Part shown: positions 9,108 to 17,772 of the stretch, piece by piece
Layout: each line of letters begins with the position of its first letter
How positions within the stretch are numbered: position 1 is the stretch's first letter
Assembly: GCF_028693505.1 (NCBI RefSeq)
Contig: NZ_JAQUVF010000010.1
Location: 1-64,000 of the forward strand
From: Oscillibacter sp.
Lineage (GTDB): Bacteria; Bacillota; Clostridia; Oscillospirales; Oscillospiraceae
Reading direction: 5' to 3'
DNA: 64,000 nt
Program-made: the position numbers and the translations under genes
The notes under the pieces: model-generated
Seen by the model: only the letters and a program-made list of their open reading frames with translations
Told to the model about the DNA's origin: nothing
Database searches by the model: none

Positions 9108-9656
9108 ATGAATGATTTGATTGACCTGACGGAAAAGACGCTCAGCCGGGAAGAAAAATACGCGGGGCCGCTTTTCAGCGTCCACTCGGACAAGGTGCTG
9201 CTGCCAAACGGACACACTTCCTACCGGGAGGTGGTGGAGCATGTGGACGGGGTGGCAGTGCTTGCGCTGGACGAGCGGAACAACGTGCTCACGGTGCGTC
9301 AGTACCGCTATGTATTCGGCAGGACGCTTCTGGAGCTTCCCGCCGGCAAGCTGGACCCCGGCGAGGACCCGGTGACCGGCGCATTGCGGGAGCTGAAGGA
9401 GGAGACCGGCGCCGTGCCGGATACCTTTTTGCCGCTGGGCCGCATCCTCCCCGCCCCCGGCTGTTACAGCGAGGTTTTGCATCTGTTTTTGGCCCGGGGG
9501 CTCCACATGGGAGAGCAGTGCCTGGACCCGGATGAGTTTTTAAATGTGGAGCGCATACCGTTTGACGAAATGGTGCACCGGTGCCTCAACGGCGAGATCG
9601 AGGACGCAAAAACGGTAGCCGCCGTACTCAAAGCGAAGGTACAGCTGAATCTATAA
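9108..9656 (+). CDS. NUDIX hydrolase (ADP-ribose pyrophosphatase-like)
   Basis: Nudix box GALRELKEETGAVPD. Confidence 0.9.
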   Translation: MNDLIDLTEKTLSREEKYAGPLFSVHSDKVLLPNGHTSYREVVEHVDGVAVLALDERNNVLTVRQYRYVFGRTLLELPAGKLDPGEDPVTGALRELKEETGAVPDTFLPLGRILPAPGCYSEVLHLFLARGLHMGEQCLDPDEFLNVERIPFDEMVHRCLNGEIEDAKTVAAVLKAKVQLNL

Positions 9657-9681
9657 CCCACGAAAACGCAAGGAGGTACTT

Positions 9682-10392
9682 ATGGACTATCAGAAAACCG
9701 TTTTGATCGTTGAGGACGAAAAAAACATTGTGGATATTCTGCGGTTCAATCTTCAGCGGGAGGGCTATCAAACCTGTGAGGCCTACGACGGGACCGACGG
9801 TCTGGAAAAGGCCCGCGCCCGCCGCCCGGATCTGATTTTGCTGGACGTGATGCTGCCGCAGATGAACGGCTTTGACGTGTGCCGCGCGCTGCGGCAGGAG
9901 GGCGACAACGTACCCGTTATCATCCTCACCGCCCGGGAAGAGGAGACTGACAAGGTCCTGGGTCTGGAGATCGGCGCCGACGACTATATTACAAAGCCCT
10001 TTTCCATGCGGGAGCTGATCGCCCGGGTGGGCGCCAACATCCGCCGCACCGCCATGGCCGCCCCCGCCGCCTCCGCGTCGGACACCGCCATGCCCGTGGC
10101 CGGGGACCTCTCCATCAACACCGACAGCCATCAGGTGTTCCGCGGCGGAAAGGTCATCGACCTCACCCAGCGGGAATACGAGCTTTTGACCTTTCTTGCA
10201 AGCCACCCCAACAAGGTGTTCTCCCGGGTGGATCTGATGGAACAGGTGTGGAACTACGGCTACGTGGGAGACGATGTGCGCACGGTGGATGTAACGGTCC
10301 GCCGACTGCGCGAAAAGATTGAAAACGACCCCGCGACCCCTCTTTATATTTTGACGCGGCGCGGCGCGGGATACTATTTCGCGGTACCCTGA
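9682..10392 (+). CDS. walR: OmpR/PhoB-family response regulator, WalR-like
   Basis: REC domain (LILLDVMLPQMNGFDV) plus winged-helix C-terminus; conserved synteny with walK/H/I/J and rlmH. Confidence 0.9.
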   Translation: MDYQKTVLIVEDEKNIVDILRFNLQREGYQTCEAYDGTDGLEKARARRPDLILLDVMLPQMNGFDVCRALRQEGDNVPVIILTAREEETDKVLGLEIGADDYITKPFSMRELIARVGANIRRTAMAAPAASASDTAMPVAGDLSINTDSHQVFRGGKVIDLTQREYELLTFLASHPNKVFSRVDLMEQVWNYGYVGDDVRTVDVTVRRLREKIENDPATPLYILTRRGAGYYFAVP

Positions 10393-10455
10393 CCGCCCCT
10401 TCCCCGCCCCGTTTCATCCCCCGCGCACTTCCAACAGGAAGGACGGTGATCCGTC

Positions 10456-12264
10456 TTGTTTCGCAGTCTGCACATGAAGCTGACACTCATCATGCTGCTG
10501 CTCATCACCTCGCTGATGGCAGTGGTGGGTTCCTTTTTGACCACCAGCGTCTCCAGCTTTTATATCAACACCTTCTATCAACAGATGAACGACGTGTTCG
10601 GGTCCGACCGCCGCGACTTCGTGTCTACGCTTCGCAGCGAGGCGGCGCAGGCGGACGGGGCCGACCGCATTCTGGGGATTCTGAAGGCCAATGCCGGGTC
10701 TCTCGGCATTGATTACCGCACCCGGAACTACTTTGTGCTGGACGGTACCGACGGCACCTATCTGGGCGGCTCCGCCGACGCCTCCGTCCTCCCCCGGGAG
10801 CAAAGCGCCAATCTGCTGACCGCGCGGAACGCCGTGGTCCAGAAAAACGAGACCGTGGCAGGAGATGAAAGCGACATTACCGCCGATTACATGGATCTGG
10901 CGATTCCCATTCTGGGGGGCGAGCACGCCTACATCATCTACGTTCTGGACAACAAGGACGCTGTGTCCGACCTGAACAGCCAGCTTTCCCTGCTCATCAT
11001 GCAGGCGCTCATCATCGGGCTTTTGATCTCCGTGCTGCTAAGCTTCCTGCTGTCCAAAACCATGGTGGACCCCATTGAGAAGCTGACCGCCGGCGCGGAA
11101 AAGGTTGCCGCCGGCGACTTTGACAGCGCCCTGCCTGTGGAGTCCACCGACGAGATCGGCATTCTCACCGGCACCTTTAACGAAATGGCGGGCGTGCTCC
11201 AATCCACACTGGCCGCCATGGAAAACGAGCGCAACAAGCTGGACACGCTCTTCCTTCACATGACCGACGGCGTGGTCGCCTTCGACCACGCGGGCACGCT
11301 GATCCACTGCAATCCCGCCGCCACGGAAATGCTCCACCGCGTTGTGGATGAAACCTGCACCTATGACGAGCTTTTCGGCACGCTGTATCCGTTTAGTCAA
11401 ATGCTCTCCCTCCAGCGGCCCAACTACGCCGAGGCGGAGATGAAGGTGGATGAACGGACGCTGGAGCTGTTTCTCGCGCCCTTCTCCGATCAGGAGAGCG
11501 GCGGCGTCCTCATCGTTCTCCACGATGTGACGGAGCAGCACCGCAACGAGGAGCGGCGAAAGGAATTTGTGGCCAACGTCTCCCACGAGCTGCGCACCCC
11601 CCTCACCAACGTCCGCAGCTACGCGGAGACGCTGCAAGACTCCGGCGGAGATATCCCCCTTGAGATGTCCAACAGCTTTCTGGACATCATCATCACGGAG
11701 ACGGACCGCATGACGCATATCGTGCAGGACCTTTTGACCCTCTCCCGGCTGGATGCCGGAAACACAGAGCTCTCGCTCTCCCGCTTCCCCTTCGGGGAGG
11801 CCATCGAAAGCGTGGTCCGGGCCAACGCGCTCAACGCCCGCCAGCGGGGTCAGGAACTGCGCTACACGCCGCCGGAAAGTCTGCCGCTGATCGTGGGCGA
11901 CCGGAGCCGTCTGGAGCAGGTCATGATGAACATTATCGGCAACGCCATCAAGTATACCCCTGACGGCGGGCACATCCGCGTCACCGCCGATTCCACGGAG
12001 GAGCAGGTCTTTATGGACGTCTGCGACGACGGCATCGGGATTCCAGAAGAGGACCGGGAGCGCATTTTCGAGCGCTTTTACCGGGTGGACAAGGCCCGTT
12101 CCCGGGAGTCCGGCGGTACCGGTCTGGGGCTTTCCATCGCCCGGGAGATCGTGCAGCGCCATCACGGCTCCATCGCGCTGGCTCCCCACGAAGGCCCCGG
12201 CACCACCGTCCGGCTGACGCTTCCCATCGCCCAGGAGCGGGGCGGACGGACGCAGACACCGTAG
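10456..12264 (+). CDS. walK: sensor histidine kinase, WalK-like (HAMP, PAS, HisKA, HATPase)
   Basis: VSHELRTPLTNVRSYAETL H-box, NIIGNAIKY N-box, DDGIGI, GGTGLGLSI; TTG start with RBS. Confidence 0.9.
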   Translation: MFRSLHMKLTLIMLLLITSLMAVVGSFLTTSVSSFYINTFYQQMNDVFGSDRRDFVSTLRSEAAQADGADRILGILKANAGSLGIDYRTRNYFVLDGTDGTYLGGSADASVLPREQSANLLTARNAVVQKNETVAGDESDITADYMDLAIPILGGEHAYIIYVLDNKDAVSDLNSQLSLLIMQALIIGLLISVLLSFLLSKTMVDPIEKLTAGAEKVAAGDFDSALPVESTDEIGILTGTFNEMAGVLQSTLAAMENERNKLDTLFLHMTDGVVAFDHAGTLIHCNPAATEMLHRVVDETCTYDELFGTLYPFSQMLSLQRPNYAEAEMKVDERTLELFLAPFSDQESGGVLIVLHDVTEQHRNEERRKEFVANVSHELRTPLTNVRSYAETLQDSGGDIPLEMSNSFLDIIITETDRMTHIVQDLLTLSRLDAGNTELSLSRFPFGEAIESVVRANALNARQRGQELRYTPPESLPLIVGDRSRLEQVMMNIIGNAIKYTPDGGHIRVTADSTEEQVFMDVCDDGIGIPEEDRERIFERFYRVDKARSRESGGTGLGLSIAREIVQRHHGSIALAPHEGPGTTVRLTLPIAQERGGRTQTP

Positions 12265-12293
12265 CCCAGACTCATTTGAAAGGAGGCGCGCGT

Positions 12294-13586
12294 ATGAAAG
12301 AGGACCCCCGGGACCGAAAAGATTTTTTCCAGAACATCGCCATCGCGCTCCTCTCCCTTTCCGCGGCGGTCCTCATGCTGCAACCCCAGCTGTCCAGTCT
12401 GTGGGACAGCACCGCCGGTTCCTCACTTTCTCAGTTCCTGACGCCGCCGGCCTCCTCCGGCGCTGCAGTCGGCGCCCAGTCCACCGTGCTCTCCGCCCCC
12501 GTCCGCATTGCCGTCACCGGGACCTACGGCCGCTATGGCAACGTGTCCCTTGTGACATCCGACGAGAGCTTCCTCCCTCTTGGCAGTCTGCTGGGCGAGG
12601 CGCTTGGCTCCGCAAAGGCTTACGCTCCCTGCACGCAGCAGGATTTTTTGGACGCGCTGGCGCACACCTCCGTCTATTATGATTTTCTCTCCCCCCTGCC
12701 GCTGCCCATTTTAGCCGACCAAATTGGCGCGGGCGCCAAAAGCTTTCTGCAAGCCCGGTGCTTGATCCTCTCGAAAACTGCGGAGTCAGGGCTTTCCCTC
12801 TACCTCTGGGACGGCAGCGACAACTATCAAGTCTCCTCCACTGCCGTCTCCACCAGCGATCTGGATGCCGTCATCAACCGGTATGAGTTGGGCAATGCCG
12901 TCTTTGCCTTCGACCAAGCGGAGTCGGACAATGATTTCACCAATGTCGCCCCCTGCTCCCTGTTCCTCCCGGACGCCCTTCCGGAATTTCCGGCCCTCCA
13001 CGGGGGAAACCCGCTTACGGAAACCGATTCGCTGCTCACCTCCTTGAAATTCAACCCCAGAACCAACTACCGCTATCCGGAATCTGACGGCACGGAGGTG
13101 GTGGTGGAGGGCGACCGCTCCCTGCGCATCGGTCCGGACGGGACCGTCCTTTACCGCAGCGGCGGCGAGAGCGCCCTCACCCTGGAGAGTGCGAACAGTG
13201 ATGCGCCCACGGTGCTGGAGATTGCCCACGGCGCCACCGCCCTGGTCAGCGCACTGCTGGAAAACACCGGGGATGCGGAGCCTTATCTCCAAAGCTTTGT
13301 GCAAAACGGCGCCTCCGCCGTGCTCCGCTTCGGCTATCAGGTGAACGGCGTCCCCATCCGTTTTTCCGACGGCAGCTGTGCCGCGGAGCTGACGGTGGAC
13401 GGGGCCGCCGTCTCCTCCCTCTCCCTCCGCTTCCGGCAGTACACGCTCTCCGGCGGAACGGCTTCCCCGCTTTTGCCGCTGCGGCAGGCTCTGGCCATTT
13501 CCTCCGATGAGGAGGGCGCGGAATTATCCGTCGGTTATGCGGACGGCGGCGGTTCCACGCTGAATATCTGCTGGCTCTCAGACTGA
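12294..13586 (+). CDS. walH: WalH/YycH-like regulatory membrane protein
   Basis: Single N-terminal TM, large extracytoplasmic part, position directly after walK. Confidence 0.75.
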   Translation: MKEDPRDRKDFFQNIAIALLSLSAAVLMLQPQLSSLWDSTAGSSLSQFLTPPASSGAAVGAQSTVLSAPVRIAVTGTYGRYGNVSLVTSDESFLPLGSLLGEALGSAKAYAPCTQQDFLDALAHTSVYYDFLSPLPLPILADQIGAGAKSFLQARCLILSKTAESGLSLYLWDGSDNYQVSSTAVSTSDLDAVINRYELGNAVFAFDQAESDNDFTNVAPCSLFLPDALPEFPALHGGNPLTETDSLLTSLKFNPRTNYRYPESDGTEVVVEGDRSLRIGPDGTVLYRSGGESALTLESANSDAPTVLEIAHGATALVSALLENTGDAEPYLQSFVQNGASAVLRFGYQVNGVPIRFSDGSCAAELTVDGAAVSSLSLRFRQYTLSGGTASPLLPLRQALAISSDEEGAELSVGYADGGGSTLNICWLSD

Positions 13587-13611
13587 ATTTCTACGAAAAA
13601 GGAGGACCTTT

Positions 13612-14418
13612 ATGGACCGATACCGCCTGAAAAACATCATCATTTTGATTTTGGTCCTGATGAACTTCTTTCTTCTTTCCTCACTGGCGCTGCGGGAATC
13701 CAGAAAAAACTCTGCGGACCGGACCGCCGCGCAGCAGCTGAGCGCCCTCTTTGCCGCCGACGGGATCACGCTGGACCCCGCCGTCATCTCTTCGGAAACG
13801 CCGCCCACCGGACGCACCCTGGTCCGGGATGCCGCGCTGGAACGACAGGTTGCCGGCGTGCTTTTGGGCAACCAGCTCTCCCGTTCGGATCAGGGTGGCG
13901 GCATTTCCACTTACAGCAGCGACCGGGGCGCCGCCCTCTTTCGCGCCAGCGGCGGCTTTGACGCCAACGGCACGCTGTCCACGGACGCCGCCGCTTTCTG
14001 CCGGAGCTTTTGCAAGGAATTTCAATTTGAGGAACCGGTCTTTCAGCTTGATGGCGACGGCAACGGCACCGCCCACGCCGCCCGGCTCTATGACGACGAT
14101 CCCGTGTTCAACTGTACGCTCACCTTTAAAATTTCCGGCGGCACGCTGACCGCCGTCAGCGGAACCCTGCTGCCCGACGCCTTCACGGAGGTTACCTCCG
14201 AAGTCGAGCTGCTTTCCGCCTCCGCCGCCCTGACCGCCTTTTTGAAAATGCGCCGCGAAACCAGCGCGGTGGTCTCTTCCGTGACGGACCTGTATCCCTG
14301 CTTCGAGCTGCAAAGCTCCGCTTCCGTCCCCATGGCGCTGGTTCCGTCGTGGTGCATCGTCACAAATACGGTCAACTATTATGTAAACTGCGTGACAGGC
14401 GCTGTCACTTTTTTGTGA
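13612..14418 (+). CDS. walI: WalI/YycI-like regulatory membrane protein
   Basis: MDRYRLKNIIILILVLMNFFLL N-terminal anchor typical of YycI; synteny. Confidence 0.8.
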   Translation: MDRYRLKNIIILILVLMNFFLLSSLALRESRKNSADRTAAQQLSALFAADGITLDPAVISSETPPTGRTLVRDAALERQVAGVLLGNQLSRSDQGGGISTYSSDRGAALFRASGGFDANGTLSTDAAAFCRSFCKEFQFEEPVFQLDGDGNGTAHAARLYDDDPVFNCTLTFKISGGTLTAVSGTLLPDAFTEVTSEVELLSASAALTAFLKMRRETSAVVSSVTDLYPCFELQSSASVPMALVPSWCIVTNTVNYYVNCVTGAVTFL

Positions 14419-14458
14419 ATTTGGGGCAAGGGTGTCTTGTTTGCACTTTTTATGGAAA

Positions 14459-14490
14459 CCGGGCAGGAATGATTTGCAATTCCTGCCCGG
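14459..14490. promoter_or_regulatory. 12-bp perfect inverted repeat overlapping the murA promoter
   Basis: CCGGGCAGGAAT-gatttgca-ATTCCTGCCCGG. Confidence 0.6.
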
Positions 14491-14502
14491 TTATGGTATA
14501 GT
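14474..14502 (+). promoter_or_regulatory. putative murA promoter
   Basis: TTGCAA - 17 nt - TATAGT. Confidence 0.6.
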
Positions 14503-14554
14503 GTCCACGGGTGAATTTGCTGGGCAAGAACTGCCCGCCCCATATCCGATTGCT

Positions 14555-14611
14555 GGTATGAAGTGTCACCATACGGGCAAACTGTTTTTATGAAAACAGT
14601 TTGCCGATACC
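14555..14611 (+). other. structured 5' leader hairpins upstream of murA
   Basis: 13-bp stem GGCAAACTGTTTT/AAAACAGTTTGCC (14576-14588/14593-14605) flanked by GGTAT...ATACC. Confidence 0.6.
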
Positions 14612-14644
14612 AAAGAATCTGTTCCTTGAAGAGAGGGTCAAATC

Positions 14645-15943
14645 TTGACGAAGTATATTGTACAGGGCGGAAAGCCCCTGTTTGGCGAGGTGGAGATCAG
14701 CGGCGCGAAAAATGCGGCTGTGGCCATCATTCCCGCCGCGCTGTTGGTGGACGGCGTTTGTCGGATCGAAAACATCCCCCAGATTTCCGACGTCACGTTG
14801 TGTCTGCGCATTCTGGAGCAGCTTGGTGCCTCCATCCGCAGCATCAACCCCCACACCGTGGAAATCGACTGCCACTGCATCCATTCCACCCGGACCAGCT
14901 ATGAGCTGGCCCGGAAGATTCGCGCTTCCTACTATCTCATCGGCGCGCTGCTGGGCCGTTTCGGTCAGGCGGAGGTCGCCATGCCCGGCGGCTGCAACTT
15001 TGGCGTGCGTCCCATCGACCAGCACGTCAAGGGATTCACCACGCTGGGTGCCAAGGTGGTGGTCGAGGGCGGCTTTATCCACGCCTCCACGGAAAGCGGC
15101 CGTTTGAACGGCGCCAACATCTATCTGGATGTGGTGTCCGTGGGCGCCACCATGAACATCATGATGGCGGCCGTCATGGCCCAGGGCGTCACCGTCATCG
15201 AAAACGCCGCCAAGGAACCGCATATCGTGGACCTTGCCAACTTCCTCAACTCCATGGGCGCCAACGTGCGCGGCGCGGGTACGGACACCATTAAGATCCA
15301 CGGCGTGGACCGCCTGCTGGGCGGCAGCTACGCCATCATTCCGGACCAGATCGAAGCGGGCACCTACATGGCCGCCGTGGCCGCCGCAGGCGGTCAGATT
15401 CTGGTGAAGAATATTATTCCCAAGCACATGGACTGCATCACTGCCAAATTGCAGGAGTGCGGCGTGGAGGTGGAGGAACGGGAGGACACGCTCTTGGTCC
15501 GCCGCACCGGCAAGCTGCAAAAGGCCAACGTCAAAACGCTGCCCTACCCGGGCTTCCCCACGGACATGCAGCCCCAGATCACCACGGTCCTCACCCTTGC
15601 CGAGGGGACCTCTCTGGTGACGGAAAGCGTTTGGAACAATCGCTACCGCTATGTGGACGAGCTCAAGCGCATGGGCGCGTCCATTCAGGTGGACGACAAG
15701 ACCGCCGTAGTGGAGGGTGTCGACCACCTCACCGGCGCGCCCATTCAGGCCTGCGACCTGCGGGCGGGCGCCGCTCTGGTCATCGCCGCTCTGGCGGCGC
15801 AGGGACAAAGCGAGGTCAGCTGCGTGCAGTATATCGAGCGCGGCTACGAAAACATTGTGGAAAAGCTCCAGGCGCTGGGCGCCGACATCCGCGCCGTGGA
15901 GGAGCCGGGCGACGCGGAGGAACTGGAAGCGCATATCGGGTAA
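14645..15943 (+). CDS. murA: UDP-N-acetylglucosamine 1-carboxyvinyltransferase
   Basis: GGKPLFGEVEISGAKNAAVAIIPAALL, PGGCNFGVRPIDQHVKGF; TTG start with RBS. Confidence 0.93.
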   Translation: MTKYIVQGGKPLFGEVEISGAKNAAVAIIPAALLVDGVCRIENIPQISDVTLCLRILEQLGASIRSINPHTVEIDCHCIHSTRTSYELARKIRASYYLIGALLGRFGQAEVAMPGGCNFGVRPIDQHVKGFTTLGAKVVVEGGFIHASTESGRLNGANIYLDVVSVGATMNIMMAAVMAQGVTVIENAAKEPHIVDLANFLNSMGANVRGAGTDTIKIHGVDRLLGGSYAIIPDQIEAGTYMAAVAAAGGQILVKNIIPKHMDCITAKLQECGVEVEEREDTLLVRRTGKLQKANVKTLPYPGFPTDMQPQITTVLTLAEGTSLVTESVWNNRYRYVDELKRMGASIQVDDKTAVVEGVDHLTGAPIQACDLRAGAALVIAALAAQGQSEVSCVQYIERGYENIVEKLQALGADIRAVEEPGDAEELEAHIG

Positions 15944-16055
15944 GCCCGCTCCTCTTTATTGAATTACGCTTGCGTCCGCTGAGGAGGATGACGACCCTTT
16001 GTCGGCGTTCTCTTGAGCGGACGCTTTTATTATCAGAAAAACGAGGGATTCACTT

Positions 16056-16856
16056 TTGACCACTGTACATACGCTTGCCAGCGGCTCCTCCGGAAACGCG
16101 CTGCTGCTCACCTGCAACGCCACTCACCTGCTGATCGACGCGGGCATCTCCTGCCGCCGCATCACAGCCTCCCTGCGACAGCTGGGCCTTGGGCCGGAGG
16201 ATCTGGACGCCGTTTTCATCACCCATGTCCACACGGACCACATTTCTGGGCTGCAAACGCTTTTAAAGCGCACCGCCTGCCCCGTGTCGGCCTCGGAGCG
16301 CACCTGCCGGGAGCTGGAATACCGCCTTGCCGGCATTTCCGACCGTCTTTCCCCGCTCCCCCTCTGCCGCCCCGTTTCCCTTGGCGATTGTACGATCACC
16401 GCCTTCCCCACCTCTCACGACGCCCCCGGCTGCTGCGGCTACCGGGCGGACACGCCGGACGGCAGCGTGGGACTTTTGACGGATACGGGGTACGTGACGG
16501 GCGAGGCCGGGGAAATTCTGCCCGGCGCGGAGCTGGTTTTTCTGGAGGCCAATCATGACCCGGAGGTCCTGCGCAGCGGCCCCTATCCCTACTATCTCAA
16601 ACAGCGGATTCTGGGCCGGGAGGGCCATCTCTCCAACGCGGATGCCGCCCAGTTTGCCGTCACCTTGGCGCAGCGGGGGACCCGGGAACTGGTTTTGTCC
16701 CACCTGAGCCGGGAGAACAACACCCCCGCCATGGCCTTGCAGACCGTGGAGACCGCGCTCTCCGCCGCGGATATAGACCCGGAGCTGTCCGTTGCGCCCC
16801 GCAGCGAGCTGAGCGGGCCCCACACCGTTTGCAGGAGGCCGCTATGCAAAAAGTGA
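16056..16856 (+). CDS. walJ: MBL-fold metallohydrolase, WalJ/YycJ-like
   Basis: MTTVHTLASGSSGNALLL, HVHTDHISGL metal-binding motif; TTG start. Confidence 0.88.
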   Translation: MTTVHTLASGSSGNALLLTCNATHLLIDAGISCRRITASLRQLGLGPEDLDAVFITHVHTDHISGLQTLLKRTACPVSASERTCRELEYRLAGISDRLSPLPLCRPVSLGDCTITAFPTSHDAPGCCGYRADTPDGSVGLLTDTGYVTGEAGEILPGAELVFLEANHDPEVLRSGPYPYYLKQRILGREGHLSNADAAQFAVTLAQRGTRELVLSHLSRENNTPAMALQTVETALSAADIDPELSVAPRSELSGPHTVCRRPLCKK

Positions 16857-17326
16857 CGATTTTGTGCGTGGGGAAGCTGAAGGAAAAGTTTTATACCGAC
16901 GCCGCGGCGGAATACAGCAAGCGCCTTTCCCGCTTTTGCAAGCTGGAAATCACGGAGCTTGCGGAGGAGCGGCTTCCGGAGAACCCCTCCCCGGCCCAGA
17001 TTGAAGCCGCCCTTGCAAAGGAGGCCGCCGCTCTGCGCGGAAAGCTCCCGCCCTCCGCCACAGTCATCGCCATGTGCGTGGAGGGGCAGCTGCGCTCCAG
17101 CGAGGAATTGGCCCGCCTGATGTCCGGCAGCGCCGACCGGGGTGAGAGCCACCTGGTCTTTGTGATTGGCGGGTCCTTCGGACTGCACCCCTCCATCAAA
17201 GCGCTGGCGGCGGAGAAGCTCTCCATGTCCCCCATGACCTTCCCCCATCATCTGGCCCGGGTCATGCTGCTGGAGCAGATCTATCGGGCCTATCAGATCA
17301 ATGCCGGAAGTCGGTATCATAAATAG
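16844..17326 (+). CDS. rlmH: 23S rRNA (pseudouridine1915-N3)-methyltransferase
   Basis: MQKVTILCVGKLKEKFY; FVIGGSFGLHPSI; C-terminal RAYQINAGSRYHK. Confidence 0.95.
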   Translation: MQKVTILCVGKLKEKFYTDAAAEYSKRLSRFCKLEITELAEERLPENPSPAQIEAALAKEAAALRGKLPPSATVIAMCVEGQLRSSEELARLMSGSADRGESHLVFVIGGSFGLHPSIKALAAEKLSMSPMTFPHHLARVMLLEQIYRAYQINAGSRYHK

Positions 17327-17340
17327 AAGGTGATTTTTTC

Positions 17341-17661
17341 ATGGAACAGGCAAAGGATTTTTGGGCCAGATCGGAGGGCATTCCCGCGAACTGGCCCCGC
17401 ACCGCCGACGGAACGCCGGAACCCGCCGCCCATTTGACGGTCCAGTGGGAGCTGGACGCCATGGCCGACATCACCCTCTCCCTGCTGGACGGCTGCGGCA
17501 TCCCCGCCTTCAAATCCGGGACGCTGGGCAAGGTCCTCTTCGGCTTTGCGGGCCAAGGTGCGGACCTCTATGTGCCCCAGTCCCGCTTGGCGGAAGCGCA
17601 GGCACTGCTACTTCAGCCGGACATGCAGGAAGGCCCCGTATCCGACGAGGACGCGCCCTGA
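17341..17661 (+). CDS. small protein, DUF2007-like (putative signal transducing)
   Basis: LLDGCGIPAFKSG...ADLYVPQSRLAEAQALL pattern. Confidence 0.55.
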   Translation: MEQAKDFWARSEGIPANWPRTADGTPEPAAHLTVQWELDAMADITLSLLDGCGIPAFKSGTLGKVLFGFAGQGADLYVPQSRLAEAQALLLQPDMQEGPVSDEDAP

Positions 17662-17772
17662 GCTGCCCGCCGCTCCCCCGAGATTTCACGGCGCGGAGAG
17701 CGGTTTTGAGACTTTCCCGCACCCACAGCACGCTGTCATTCATTTTCCACATTTTACATAGGAGGTATCATT

